The notes beneath the pieces were generated by a model. The model saw only the letters and a program-made list of their open reading frames with translations. It was not told where the DNA came from and made no database searches. From contig CM020619.1 of the NCBI GenBank assembly GCA_009829735.1, positions 15,629,816-15,693,815 on the forward strand: a stretch of DNA of 64,000 bases. The letters are read 5' to 3'. The DNA comes from Pyropia yezoensis (taxonomy: Eukaryota > Rhodophyta > Bangiophyceae > Bangiales > Bangiaceae). A program made the translations under genes and the position numbers. Of the stretch, positions 41,160 to 53,370 are shown piece by piece (the first letter of the stretch is position 1; each line of letters begins with the position of its first letter).

Positions 41160-41729
41160 GGCGGGGCCGCCCAACCCCGCGCGCGCCGGGTGTTAGCGCT
41201 GCGGCTGCAGGTCGACTGGGCGTTGATGCTGAAGTTGGCGTTCGTCATCGTTCTACTTGGTCAAGACGCTTCTCATCGTCGCCTCTACGGGCTAGTGGCA
41301 GGTGGAGTGGCCCTCTACATGGCCTTGTCGGGCCGTTTGACAGGCATTCTTGCCTGGGTCGCCCGTGCTGCTCCTTCTCCTGGGCGGATGGCGGCGGCCC
41401 TGGCGCCGGGGGGCTGGGTGCCCGACGCGGGTACCAATGGTGGTGGCGGCGGGGGCGGCGGCGGCGCCGCTGTTGCAGGTGGGGGCCAGGCGACTGGTCT
41501 CCCGACTGCCCGCATGCTGGGCGTGTGTGTGTATGCGCTGATATACGGGCTGGTGTGCTCGTTAGTGCCCGCGTGGCGTGCCGAGGAGATCCGGGGGGTG
41601 GCGGATTGGTGGCGAGCCATGGCCCAGCAGCGGGCGCAGCAGGAGGGTGTCGATGTCGTGGGGGCGCCCGCCATGGAGGCGGCTGGAGAGGGAGGAGGGG
41701 CGGAGGGGGGGCATGCCCACCAGGAGTAA
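39266..41729 (+). CDS. Herp-like ubiquitin-domain ER membrane protein, two exons
   Basis: Exons 39266-39800 and 40063-41729, donor A|GTAGGT, acceptor GGGTAG; joining yields NGQ-TLSDVLATCNVAE, which restores the ubiquitin-like fold. 733 aa. A Gly/Ala/Pro-rich N-terminus leads to a ubiquitin-like domain (~117-200: LVVTLIVKNPG, QRLIFAGHLL, LSDVL, FHLVVHPSN), the signature of Herp/HERPUD proteins in ER-associated degradation. A long Pro/Ala linker follows, with four AGAYPPAA-like repeats (~40695-40785). Then hydrophobic segments: ~560-580 (WALMLKLAFVIVLLG), ~587-604 (LYGLVAGGVALYMALSG) and ~662-682 (LGVCVYALIYGLVCSLVPAW). The first two match the Herp membrane hairpin layout (VDWALMLKLAFV, then Y-x-x-L-x-G). 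Family by architecture is fairly secure; ERAD role is by homology. Confidence 0.75.
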
Positions 41730-43721
41730 GAAAGGAGGCGAAGAGAGGAGCGATGAGGAAGTCGAACGTTTGTGTTGCTGCTGCGCTGCTCGCTGGGTCG
41801 TCTTGTGGAGGGTATTGGGAATGCTGGGCAGCTTCCATCAGGTGGGCGCCTTGGTTTGGTCCGTTCTGGACCGTTAGCTCATATGATTGTGAGTTGCTGA
41901 ACGATATGCGCTGGTCTCCCGCAACACCACCCGCAGATGCAACTTGTTTTTCTAGCAACAGAGTTTGACCTGGGCTCTCGCCGTGTGCTCATGCCGTGCC
42001 GTCGGCTACATACCCGCGCCCATGTGCATACAGCCCTGTTCGCCACGGGAGTCAAGAGACGCTACCAGCCCCGCGTGTCTTGGCCTGCTTTTTGGCAGAT
42101 GCTGGAAAGGGTGGTCGAGCCCGGCCGGGGGACGCTGCGAGTCAACGAGACGACGCCAGAGAGCACGTTCCTTGGTGCGGTATGCGGGCGGGCCTATGTA
42201 CCGCGCGACCCCCGACGGTGGGCGTGGACTGGCTGGAAGGTGTTGGGCATATCCCCTGTGGGTACTCGTGTCTCGGCATGGCGTCTTTCTCGTCGACGTC
42301 GAGGGGGTCTCCGGGGGCTGGTACGAGGCTGCCATCGGCTGCACTCCGTCCGTATTGTATGTATGTGTACTGTACATATACAGTACGGAACGAACTCCTG
42401 ATCATGACACAATGTGTGCACATGACGCTCCGTGAGCCCCATTCGGCAACATTGGGGAAGGGTTCGTAAAACCACGATTTCGTAGCTCTTGACCGGGAGA
42501 TTGCGTGAGGAGCTCCAATGGTCCCATCCATCCGCAATTAGTTCAACCCCGGCCCATCTTGCTCATTTCAAAATGGTCGCTCGTTCGACTCGACTGTCAC
42601 CGGGCGAGCCCCCCCAGTCGCTCGAGTCACCGGGAAGCGGTCAAGGCCCACACACCGGCGCGCTGCCGTCCGCGGACCGGCTCTCGGGCACCGTTGCGCG
42701 CCGGCAACGCGGGGGGTAGGACGGGTGCCGCAGTCGGGGACCGGCGGCCTTTGCGTGTGGGCGGCGGCCAGCCGCTTCGCCTAATTTTATTGTGCGGCTC
42801 CACTCTCCACCTCGTGCACGTTGCTGGCCGCCCCCTCTCGGCACCACCGCCACCCTGACCGTGACAGTGGCGGCTGCGGGAGGCTCGGCGTTGTCGGCAG
42901 TGGGGACGGCCGACTTCGCCGCGCGGTCCACCGTCGCGACAACCCTTGTTCGATTGCTGAGTGGGGCGCGCGTGTCCGCCGCCGGTCGCGGCACACCCCT
43001 CGTCGCGGTGGCCAAGGCGGCAACAACCCTTTTTTCGCCCCATGTGGACGACGGTGCGTTGGGGGCTGCGGCTGGGGAGGGGAGTGGAGTGCGTAGACTG
43101 CGCGCCTCTTTGAGGCCACTGGGGCGGCCTAGTCGCGCCGCGTCTGGGCGATCGATGGTGGAGTGGATCGGGATGCAGGGCGGCGTGTGGGGAAGCCCAC
43201 CCTTCGCGTGGTCCGCATCTCTCGTCTATGCACTTGTAGTTGGTGTCTTCCCACTTGCATCCCCCGCACGGGAAGGGGGGGCGTCCCGCGTGATGGGGCT
43301 CTGTGGGGCGGCGAGGAAGATGTGGGCTATCCCCCGGAGGTGCCTGCCGCCACACGCGCCGTTCATTCCGTGAGAAGCACAGCAACACCGTGGATGGGTC
43401 CTCTGTGGAGGTCGACTGCTTGTCGTGTCACCCGGCGGGGTGCTCTCTGCGATGGCTCTCCTGGGCCCATCGCTTGGCCCGCCTTGACGTGCTGACGTGC
43501 TGCCGCGTGCGGTACGCCTGGCCTGTGCCGGTGTCTTCGGCTGGTCCCGCATCCAGTGGTCGGTCTCCATGAGGCGGGAGTACCCCGCCGCGATCCCAAG
43601 CGGGTGTGGTCGGCTGTGCGCTGAGCTGTTGCTGCTCAGACGCTGCGTGGGCACGTACTGACTTACAAGTCGCCTCTTGCACCACGTCCGTTTCTGCTGG
43701 GCTCTCCCGTTTCTGCAGGCA
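41730..43721. other. Intergenic region upstream of the ARM-ankyrin gene
   Basis: Two kb with a perfect GTACTGTA-CATA-TACAGTAC palindrome at 42367-42386. Possible 5' UTR exons of the downstream gene lie here: a splice acceptor (CCCGTTTCTGCAG, ending 43719) precedes its first inferred exon. A frame around 42790-43370 contains LVRLLSG and AVAKAATTLFS, faintly ARM-like, but I cannot connect it by splice sites. Confidence 0.4.
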
Positions 43722-46700
43722 ATGGCCGAACACCCATCACCCTTGGCCTCAGACGCGGCATTGCAGCTGCAAAACACCTTGGGCGACTGCTCTGGTCGAC
43801 TCCCGTCGGACATGTCCCTCTCAGAGGTAGGTGCTATGTGTGGCTGCGTGGTCCCATGTGTTGGGTGACGCCCACATCCCTTACCAGTCACTGGTACCGC
43901 CTCCGCGCCTGTGAGTGTTGAATGACTGACTCGTCTGCCTGCTCGCAATGCTCGTATCATCTCCTCCCCCACTATGGTTATCTCTTGTTTATGTGGACGC
44001 GCAGGTCAGAAAGTCAGCTGTGGTGTTCGCCAACCTTCTGGCAGCGCCATCCGGGGAGCAGGTATTGAAGGAGACCTGTCTTGGTCTTTGTCAATTATTT
44101 GGCGACGGTATCCAAAACGAGCGCATCCAAGCCATCCTCGACGCGGCAGTGGTACCCCGCTTGGTGGCATTGCTGCAGACGGCTGTGGCGGCTCCTTCCT
44201 ACGCACCCCAATTACCTTCATCCCAGGGTCACGGCGCGTCAGGGGCTACGTGGCCAGAAGATCCAGGATCCGGCGCAGTACAGATGCCTGTGTCGGTCCC
44301 CTTCTCCGCGGTTCCCCCAGCTGTGCAGTCGGCTGCTTTGCAGGTCATTGGCAACATCGCGTGCGGAGACGACCGGCAGACACAGGTAATCATCGATTGC
44401 GCAGCGTTGCCGTGTCTTCGAGAGCTGCTCTCCTCTCACGAGCGAGGCATCCGGAAGGAATGTTGTTGGATTGTGTCCAACATCACCGAGTCGGCGCACC
44501 AAGTGAAGGATGTGCTGGACGCGGGCATTCTCCCCCCATTGTTAAGGTTGGTCGAGTACCAAGACACAGCCTGCAGGGAAGACGCCACGTGGGGCCTGTA
44601 CAACATCACTGCCAACCGGGACTCGGAACAAATCGCAACGCTGGCCGAGCTTGGGGGCGTCCGCGCTCTGTGTGGTCTGCTTCACTGCACGAAGGAGCTG
44701 GACGTGCTGTGGAAGGGGTGTTCCACTGTAGCGGCTGTCGCGCTGAAGGGCATCAGGAATATCCTGGCTGTGGGCGAGGCGGACGCGTCGTCCGTCACGG
44801 CAGCCGACTTGGCGGCAAATCGGCGCGGCGCCGCGTCAGCACTCAATCGCATGGCGGCGTACGTGGCGGACGCGCACGGTGTGGAGCGGATAGAGGCGCT
44901 AATGACCCACGGATCCCCCGACGTGCGCACGCGCGCTCGGGGCATTCTGCAGGGTTTTTTTGGGACAGAGCCACAGCCTGTGGCGGACTCGGGACCAGTG
45001 GGGGAGGCGGGGTCCCACTCGCACTTGGAGTCTAGCGGTCGCGCGCACCATCACCACCACCATCACCACCACCACCATCAACATTCGCCTGGTGGCGGTG
45101 GTGGCGGCCGTTCAGTGGCGGGGCTGGCGCGGGCTACTCAGCGGATGCGGATTTCGGGCTCTCCTAGGACAGGCGAGTGCGGCGGGGCTGCCCCTCCACC
45201 TTCCGAGTCCTCGTCGTCCAGCGGCAGCAGCGTCTCGGAGCCCGGAAACATGCGGCTGACGAGCGCTTCCCCTCTTGATACGGACGCTGCAGCTGTCTGT
45301 ACGGGATGCTCCGACTGCGACAGCCGGCTTGATCGTGCTGCTGACACCCGCGTGCCAGGTACCGGTGGCATTGATGAAGAGGACGAGGACGACGATGATG
45401 ATGACGACGAGGAGGAAGAGGAGGACTCGGATGGGGACCTTATCCCACTCCCTCCACCGTCATGTCACTGTGTCCTGTGCACGGAAGATCGGCCGCTGCG
45501 GGACGGGCGGCCGCCAGCTCGGAGAGCCAGGAGGCCTTCGAGCTCAATGACGGGGTCGTCAGCCGCTGCGACGCGAGCCTCTGAGTCATCAGTGGCGGGG
45601 GGTTATCCGGTGGATCATGCCCTCATTGCGACAGGCGCCTCGGCTTTCACGCCGGCGGAGGGTCGGTCCGATGCAAGAAGGATTGGTGCCACCTCTTCGT
45701 TGGCCCATGGGTCTGACGATTCCCAGTTGGCCCAGCCAGCCCCGCCACCACCTCCTCCGTCAGACCCGCCTTGCGATTACTGCGGCGGCGGAGGCCACCT
45801 CGGCGACAGCAGGGCAGCGTTGGCGGCGAAGCTGGGTCGCGCCGTGCGGCTCGGCCACGCCCACTGCCTGGCTGTGTTGCTGGAAGCCATGACTTGGTCG
45901 CAACGCGGTGCAGCGATTGAGGCGCCCGCTCTGCTGCACCCCGGTTCCAGTGCCATGCCCCCACCGCCCTCTGCCACCTCGCATTTAGATGCGTCTCGTG
46001 CGATTGCTTCCACCGGAATGGCTCAAGCAACCGACGCGGCGGCGCCAAGCTCATTACCTGCTGTAGTTCTGGCAGCGCAGCTAGGCAAGGTGTCCTGCCT
46101 TCGCCTCCTTGTGGCTCGCTGCCGCCCCGAGCTGGATGCCACGTACGGACGTAAGCGGCTCACGCCGCTCGCCTGGGCGGCCCACAAGGGGTATTTGGGT
46201 TGCTGCCAGGCGCTGCTGATGGAGGGCGCATCGGCAGCTGCGCGGTGTGCGGACGGCGTCACTGCGTTGCACCTGGCCGCGTCCTCCGGGGGGCATGTCT
46301 CCCTTGTGCGGCTTTTGCTGGCGCATAACGCACCTGTCAAGGCACAGTCTGCCAAGAAGCAGACGCCTCTTTGCCTGGCGGCACAGAAGGGCTACGTCCG
46401 CATTGTGCGGCTGCTGCTGCAACACGGGGCCGATCCTAACAATGAAGACAATGGCAAATACACGCCCCTCCACCTGGCGGCCAGCAATGGCCACGAGGAG
46501 TGTGCGGAGAGCCTCATCGGAGCGGGTGCCAACGTGGATGCTTCCACGAGCTCTGGTGTCACCCCTATCCATTACGCGGTGCAAGGCCGGCACGCTCGAG
46601 TGGTGCAGCTGCTTGTGCAGGCAAGTGCGGAAGTGAAGTGCTTCCGCAACCCACTGCTGCTCATTGCTGCTGACGATGGCTCGGCCGAAGTTGTGCGCGT

Positions 46701-49700
46701 CCTGCTCGACGCGAACGCGCCCACAGACTGCCGTGCCAACCTCAAGGTCATGATTAACAAGGACGCGGACGTTGAGGACACGTTAACCCCATTGCACCTG
46801 GCCGCGTCGAAGGGTCACACGGAGGTCGTAGAATTGTTGCTGGCGCATGGGGCTGACGTCAACTCGCGGACGGCCAAGCTGTGGACCGCCCTGGACTTCG
46901 CGGTTCTGAACGCGCACCCATCGTGCGCCCACGCGTTGCTTGATCATGGTGCGTACGTGGACCCAAAGAGTAAGCTCTCTGCTCGTGGCGGCGGCACCCT
47001 GGTCACTCACGCAGCTGGGCACGGCAACCGGGATATTGTTCGCCGACTTGTCGAGAGGATCCGCCAGCAAGACGAGGCAAGTAAGAGCCAGGCGTTGGCT
47101 TCCTTCTCTACAGGGCCTGCTTCTAGCGTTGGCGGGGAACCAAGCCGAGGCCATGTTGCCCGGTCGGATGGCTCCTCTTCGGTGAGGATGGCCTCACCGG
47201 ATGAGGTCACATCCTTTCCCGTTGGCTCCTCGGTCGGTGACTCTGGCGCGTCAGGCTCGGCGCTTGCGTACCAGACGTTTCCTGCCTCAGCGGTTGAGGG
47301 CGGCGCCAGATGGGCCGGCTCTGCGGCATCCGCGCCGCCCGCTGGAGAAGCGACCGCTGCGTACACGTCACCGGCTGTGATGGGGTACACCACTGACCCG
47401 TTGCATGGCCCCATGCGGAGTGCACTGTATACCCCTGGTCAGTATGTGGGGTTTGACCTCGGCATCGATAGCATTTCGATGGGTGCGATGACGCCGGCAC
47501 AACTGGAGCACCTTCAAATGCAGCAGCACCATCAACTGCAGTTTCAGCAGCTACAGCAGCAGCAGCAGCGGCTGCGGCAAGATTCTGGTGCCAGCGAGCA
47601 TGACTCGACCATGCTTCCACCGCTGCTGCCGTACTCCGGAGCGGCTGGCCCCATGTATGCGGCGCCCACTCTCTCAAGGGGACCTGCGCTTGAGTCAGCT
47701 GCGTTTGCGGTTCAGCCGCCGTACTATGACGCTAGCTCGCAATACATGTCGGCCGCGCTATCTTCATTTGCTATGCCGGCTCCCGGGTCGTCAACTTTTC
47801 AAGACGACGTGAACGTGCGGCTAAGCCTTGCAATTGACGTGGCCCGCGCTTTCCCCCCTCCGCCCCCGTCTCCACTTATTGGCGGGAGCTCTTCCGTGCA
47901 TGCGTTAACGATGAACCCGATGTTACCCGGTTCTACTTCAGACACAAGGGGTGTTCTCTTTCCGCGAGCTACTGGCATGAACATGGCTATCGATCCGGCG
48001 AACATGACTGCGGCGCTGCAGCAGCACCTTGCATTGACGCCGCCTGTGTCTGCTGCGGACGTGCTTCTGCAGATTCCGCTGCCTCAATTAGAGGACGCTG
48101 GATCTTTTCCGTTTGTGAGTGCGTCTGTGACGTTGCTTGCGCATGAGACGGCTGGTGGCGGCAGCGAGGATCTCGCGTCTGTGAGTGACGACTTTCTGCC
48201 GCAGTCCCCTGACGTGGAGCCCGAACACCCGGTGTCTACGAACGTGCATTATGCGACGACAAGTATGCCTCTGGTCCCGCCCGTGCCTGCGGTGTGGACG
48301 CCAGACTTGGACCAGTCGCTTTTGCCATCCACCCCCAGTGTGGAGGGCAGCCTCAGCGACGGTGGGCTCCGCGCATCAGACCCCTCTGCCATTGCGTGTG
48401 GTGCTGACGGCTCAGCCATGCTACGTGACGACGGCGTCAACGACGGGGCTAGCGTGAGCGGCAGCAGCGTCGGCGGGGCCCCCCGTTCAACTCATCGACG
48501 CCGTGGGCAAAGCAAGGACGAGCGCGAGGGTAGCGCCCGCGTGCGTGAGCAGCGTCGCCGAGAGTCCGAGGCTTTTGATGCTCGGGAGCGTCTGGACGAT
48601 GCTATTTCTTCGCGTTCGCCGGCCGCACTCACTGAAGCGATCGCACATGCCAACAAGTTGGTCGTTCAGCTTGCCGCCGGTTCCTCTGCTAGCGCAGCTG
48701 CGCCCGCGTCTGCGCGCGCCGCGGCGGCAGAGAGCCGGTTGCTGGCTGACGCGGACAACGCGCGCACCGTTCTTGCGCAAGTTACGGCGGAGGAGCGTCG
48801 CGCTAAAGAGACCAAGGCAGCTGCGGCGGCGGCCTCTCGGCGGGAGTCTGCCCGTCGGCTACTCTCTGAGGCTGTCTCTGCGGCCCTTGCGGGTGGGGAT
48901 CCACGAGTATTGGTGCGGGCAATTCATCGTGCTCGCCGGTCGTCTACGACGCTGGGTGCCCTGGACGATGATATTGCGGCTGCGCAAGCTGCATCCACCG
49001 CCTTGGCTGGCGCGGAGGAGGCACTGTCAAAGCTGACGGCTGCCTGCGTCGACGCGGGGCTGGACGATCTTCGAGCTGCCATGTCGCGTGCGCAAGCTGC
49101 GATGGACGCGTGTCGTCAACTGGGCGCCGAAGACGCTGCCATTGCCCGCATCTGCGCCGGTTCGGACGCCGCCAGCTCGGGTTCCTCAGCTGGTCAAAAG
49201 AGCACTACGAAGACATTTCAGCAACGTCTGACTGAAGCCGAGCAGCGCGTGGACGTTCTGGCCACGGCCCGATTGGTTGAGGCGCAAGGGCTCGCGCAAG
49301 CAGAGGATGCAGAGCTGCAGGCGGTGGAATCCCTTGAGCAGGCGGCCGCCCGGTTCGAGTCCACTGACCCGAATGGTGCGTGCAGCGTCAGCGACGGGTC
49401 TCAGCCGCGTGGCGCTGATAAGCCGTCCAGTGCGCTGGCGGCATTGGAATCGGCGATGGAGGAAGCGGAGCGGGTAACTCGCCCTGGGGAGGCTGGCACC
49501 AAGGCTCGTCGTCGCATCGAAGCGGCTCGTCGCACGTTTACGAAGGGCGTCAAAGCGGCTCGAAAGCGGTTGCGACAAGCCCAATCCCGGGCGGTGGGTC
49601 CAGCCGACCTGCCCTCGTTGGAGGCTTCGCTGTCGTCGGCGCGGAGTCTTCAGGTCGCAGCGTTATCGGAAGACATTGCAGCCGCTGCTCTTCGTGCAGA

Positions 49701-52700
49701 TCAGCTGCGAGAGCAGTCTGCGATGGTTGCAGAGCTGGCGGCGGCCCGCGACGCAAACGACGTTTCCCGTTTGCTGGCTGTCCGTGGTCGTCTGAATGAC
49801 TTGGGCCTCTTCCATGAAGCGGAGGTTGCGCGCTCCCACGCCGACGCGGTGGCAAAGGAGATTTCCACTCGTGACTTGATGACCGCCGCAAGTGAGGATG
49901 CACAGCGTGTGTTGGACGCATGGCGTGAGGCTTGCGTAGATGGCGACAGCGCTGACGCAGGTGAGGCTGCCTTTGCAGACGCAAGCGCAGACGATGCAGC
50001 AGGTACTTCTCCGACTGGCTCAGACGCGGCGAAGCTATCCACAGATGTTTCTCTGTCATCATTGACGCCAACTCCTGCGGCTTTAAGTGCATGGAGCTGG
50101 CCGGACGGGGAGAAGCTGGTCAAGCTGGTGCGCAAGGCGTCCCAGTTCGATGATCGGCTCATGGAGCTTGCCCAGCGGCTTCGCTTGCAGGCCGGTGAGC
50201 TGGCGGTCATTGGTCGAACGGTTTTGGCGTCCCCTGTGGTGCATGTCGACGCGCCCTCTTTGGCAGCGGCGATTTCGTCGTACCGCCGTTCGTTCCTCAC
50301 GTCCTCGCCGGCATCAGTATCTGGTGCAACTTCGCCGTTGTCGGCTGGGAAGCAGAAGGTGAGCGCTGATGCTCTTGCGGAGAGCGTGGTTGACCGCAAA
50401 AATCGTCGGAAGAAGCGTGCCAAGGGAGGTACAGCGCCTTTGCTAAGCGACGTTGGCAAGGGAGGGTCAGAAGCCGTGGCGGACGCCAATGAGGCTGGTA
50501 TGCTGCTCCCGACGGTCTTTCTGGAGGAGATGGATGCTGTGGCAAGCGAAGCGGCGCTTGCGGCGGCTACGGCCGACCTGGAAAAGTTGCAAGTTGCCGA
50601 GCAGCAGCTGGTACTGGACGAGGTGGAGGCCGCGAAAGAGTCAGCAGCTGCGCTCATCCGGCCGCGGAGGTCGCCTGGCACAGCATCTGGTCGCAGGTCG
50701 GTGACTTCATCGCTGCACGGGGCGTCTGGCCACAGCGGTGCAGACGACGGTGGGCGGGGCACCGGAAAGAACTACGCGACCTCCTCTGAGTCGTCCCGGA
50801 AGGGTCACTCCGCTGGGCTTGTGTCTCCGGGTCGCCCCGGACGACCAGCCACGGGGTCGGGGGTGGATGTCGCTACCTCCCTGCACGGCCCCGGTAGCTC
50901 GCCTGGTGCCAAGGGCTCCCTGGCAAATAAGGTGGTCTCGCTACCTCTTACAGACCGCAAGCCTATGGCTGGTGGGGGACATGGCCCCAGTGGACTGCCG
51001 GCGGGCCCTAGCAGCCTTCCGTCGTCTTCTGTGCCGCTGAGCGCATCCAAGAAGCGGTCTGCCTTGCACGTGCTGCAGCCTCCGGGTATTAAGCCCGCCC
51101 CGGTCTCCAGTACTTCCCCTGTGCCCCCGACATTTCGTCCTGCAGTTGTGTCGGGTGGCCCAGTGCCACCATCTGTTCCGCCTACTTTCCCGCCCTCAGC
51201 AATGACTGGACGTTCTCTGGTGCCTTCGAGGACCGCCGCCCTGTCGCTGAGTGCAACACCCTATGTGCCACCATCGCCGACGACGCGTCCCCGGTCGGCG
51301 CCTGCGCCTCCATTTCTTCCGGCGCCAGCACCACCGCCACCCCCGTTGGTTCACCAGCGGCAGCACTTTCACCCACATCATCGTCAACACGCTCTGGCCG
51401 CGGCAGTGGCGGCAGCGGCGGCCTTCAATCAGCATCACCCACCGCAGCAGACGTCGCAACTGTCGCAGCCAATTATTCCGCTTCCGCCGTCGTCGCACCC
51501 GCCACCACCACCGCCTCCGCCGCCGCCGCAGCAGCAGCAGCAACAAGTCAACGGGCGGGCGTTTCCGCCCTTGTCGGGCACATCGTTTCCTTCATCTTCT
51601 GGGATAGTATCAGGCTTGCCTGGTCTGGGCATTGGCTCAGCACCTGGCTTTTACGGTGGCCAAATGGGCATGCCTCTCATGCCGACGGTGCCTGCGTCAA
51701 CCCCTGGGATACGCGGCGTGCGACCGTTGCACCAATCCATGAGTATGGGTGAGCTGACTGGGCGTGGCGAGGTTGGCCACCCGACGGTGGACCGGGCGCT
51801 CGTCGAAGCTTCACCATCCTTTGTGTCCCTGCTGCCAGGCTGTGATCACTATTTCCTGGCGTTTGGTGACGGTGCTATGTTGCGCTGTGTGCACTGCCAC
51901 AGTTTACTGGAGGCGACCTCTACGGACCTGCTGCACCGGGTACAGCGCCGCGCAGCGCATGGCTTGCCCGCTTCAAGCAGCCTGGCTGGCGACTTGCCCA
52001 CGACATCGGCGACGCCACCTCTTTTTAATAGTCGTGGCGGCCCGGCCAGCGGGTCAGGCTTGCCGTCTTCTCTGGTGCCGCCTCTCCAACCAGGTGGACT
52101 TGGCGGCCACACGAACGGCGGCCTTCGAGGAAGCAGATTGAAGGCGCCGCGGAACAGCAGCTTTGGGAACATCTCTGCAGCCGCTTCTACGGGTGTTAGT
52201 GGCGCAACGACGGTTGGTGCTGGGAGCAGCGGAATCCCCCGCTTCATAAGTGGCGGTGGCAGTGGCGGCGGGCGGTGGGCTGCGTCAGGAGCGGCAGTTG
52301 GCGGCGGCAGCGGGACCAGCAGTCCCACTTTTTCTGCATCTCGGCTGCCCGCAAGCGGTGCAGGCTCCCATTCGCCCAGCTTATCCGCCACTTCGCCAGC
52401 GTACGGCTCAATGGCAACGCCTCTCAGCGGCCGCTTTGGCGGCGGCGGAAGTGGCAACGTCGGCGGTGCGAGCGCCGGGGTGGGCTCTGCCGTGCGCATC
52501 ATCGGCGACGCCCCCGATGACGGCAGCCGTGCTGTTGGCCTGGCGCATGCGCGCGAGGCCGCCTCCCGTGCGTCCTCGTCCCTGCTGCTGTCGGCCGCGG
52601 CGCGGGGTCGGGAGTTTCACCCTGCCAAGCCCTTGCCACTGCCGCCGCGGTCGCCCCACTCGACAGCCGCATCTGCCTTGCAGCTGCCACCGCTACAGCA

Positions 52701-53055
52701 GCCGCACCACCACCACGGCCACGACGGCGGCCACCCGTCGCTTGGCGGGCCGCCCGGCTCGCTGTCGAGGCCGCCTTTGGGCGCGCCGCACCGGCGACCG
52801 CCGTCGGACGCGCGGCCGCCCGGCATGGGCGGTGCCTTCAGCGCGAGTCTCACCGCCGTCATGGCGCCGCGGGAGGACCCGCACGGGCCAGCAGTGGAGC
52901 GGCGGCCGCCGCCAACGGACCTCGGCTCGGACTTCGCGCAAGAAGACTTTGGATTTGATATCGACTCCATCTTGAATGACGCGGACCCTGCGGATATGGC
53001 GTCGCTGGCGACAGGTCGGGGTGACTCTTCCTCGTCGGGGCGACGGACTGGTTGA
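43722..53055 (+). CDS. Giant ARM-repeat / ankyrin-repeat fusion protein (~3051 aa)
   Basis: Inferred exons 43722-43826 (MAEHPSPL...MSLSE) and 44005-53055, phase-0 junction GAG|GTAGGT...GCGCAG|GTC; alternatively translation starts at ATG 43948. Residues ~36-330 match the C-terminal ARM repeats of importin-alpha: IQAILDAAVVPRLV, VIGNIACGDDRQTQVII, KECCWIVSNITE, EDATWGLYNITA, GIRNILAVGEA. The importin-beta-binding domain and first ARM repeats are missing. Then come a His run (~384), an acidic run (~493-512), about ten ankyrin repeats (~634-1060; TPLHLAASNGHEECAESLIG, TPLHLAASKGHTEVVELLLAHGA), a Gln-rich stretch (~1206-1228), a long Ala/Glu/Arg-rich helical, probably coiled-coil region (~1530-2250), and a Pro/Ser/Gly-rich tail with a CVHCH motif and acidic end (FGFDIDSILNDADPADM). 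A cargo-binding or scaffold role is inference. Nine kb without a stop shows the frame is under selection. Confidence 0.75.
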
Positions 53056-53370
53056 TGGCGCCGGGGTGGGGGGGGTTCGTGGCGGGGGGAAGGGAGAGAT
53101 GGGGAGCCTTGGACGTGTGTTTCCTGGGACACCGTGCACGCTTTCTGTTGTTGTTGTCTTTCTTTTGTGTTCTGTTTTCAAAGGGTCTAATTATCCCATT
53201 TTTCCATATTTTCCGTGAACTAAGCTCTGGTGGTCGGCGGCAGTCGACCGTATCTGGGATCGCGCCCGCTTTTTGGTTGGCCACGGACGGTTCAGCTCCA
53301 GCCTCGTTCCGCACCTTCGCAGGTGCTCTGCTCCTGTCATCACATCATCCCCCCCTCGTATCCCACCACC
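53056..53370. other. Short intergenic region
   Basis: 315 bp holding the 3' UTR of the fusion gene and the promoter/leader of the methyltransferase. T-rich around 53145-53215, then C-rich up to the ATG. Nothing else seen. Confidence 0.45.

Noticed and set aside
42792..43373. Upstream ARM-like exon of the fusion gene
   Set aside because: Only a faint resemblance (LVRLLSG) and no phase-compatible splice path found.
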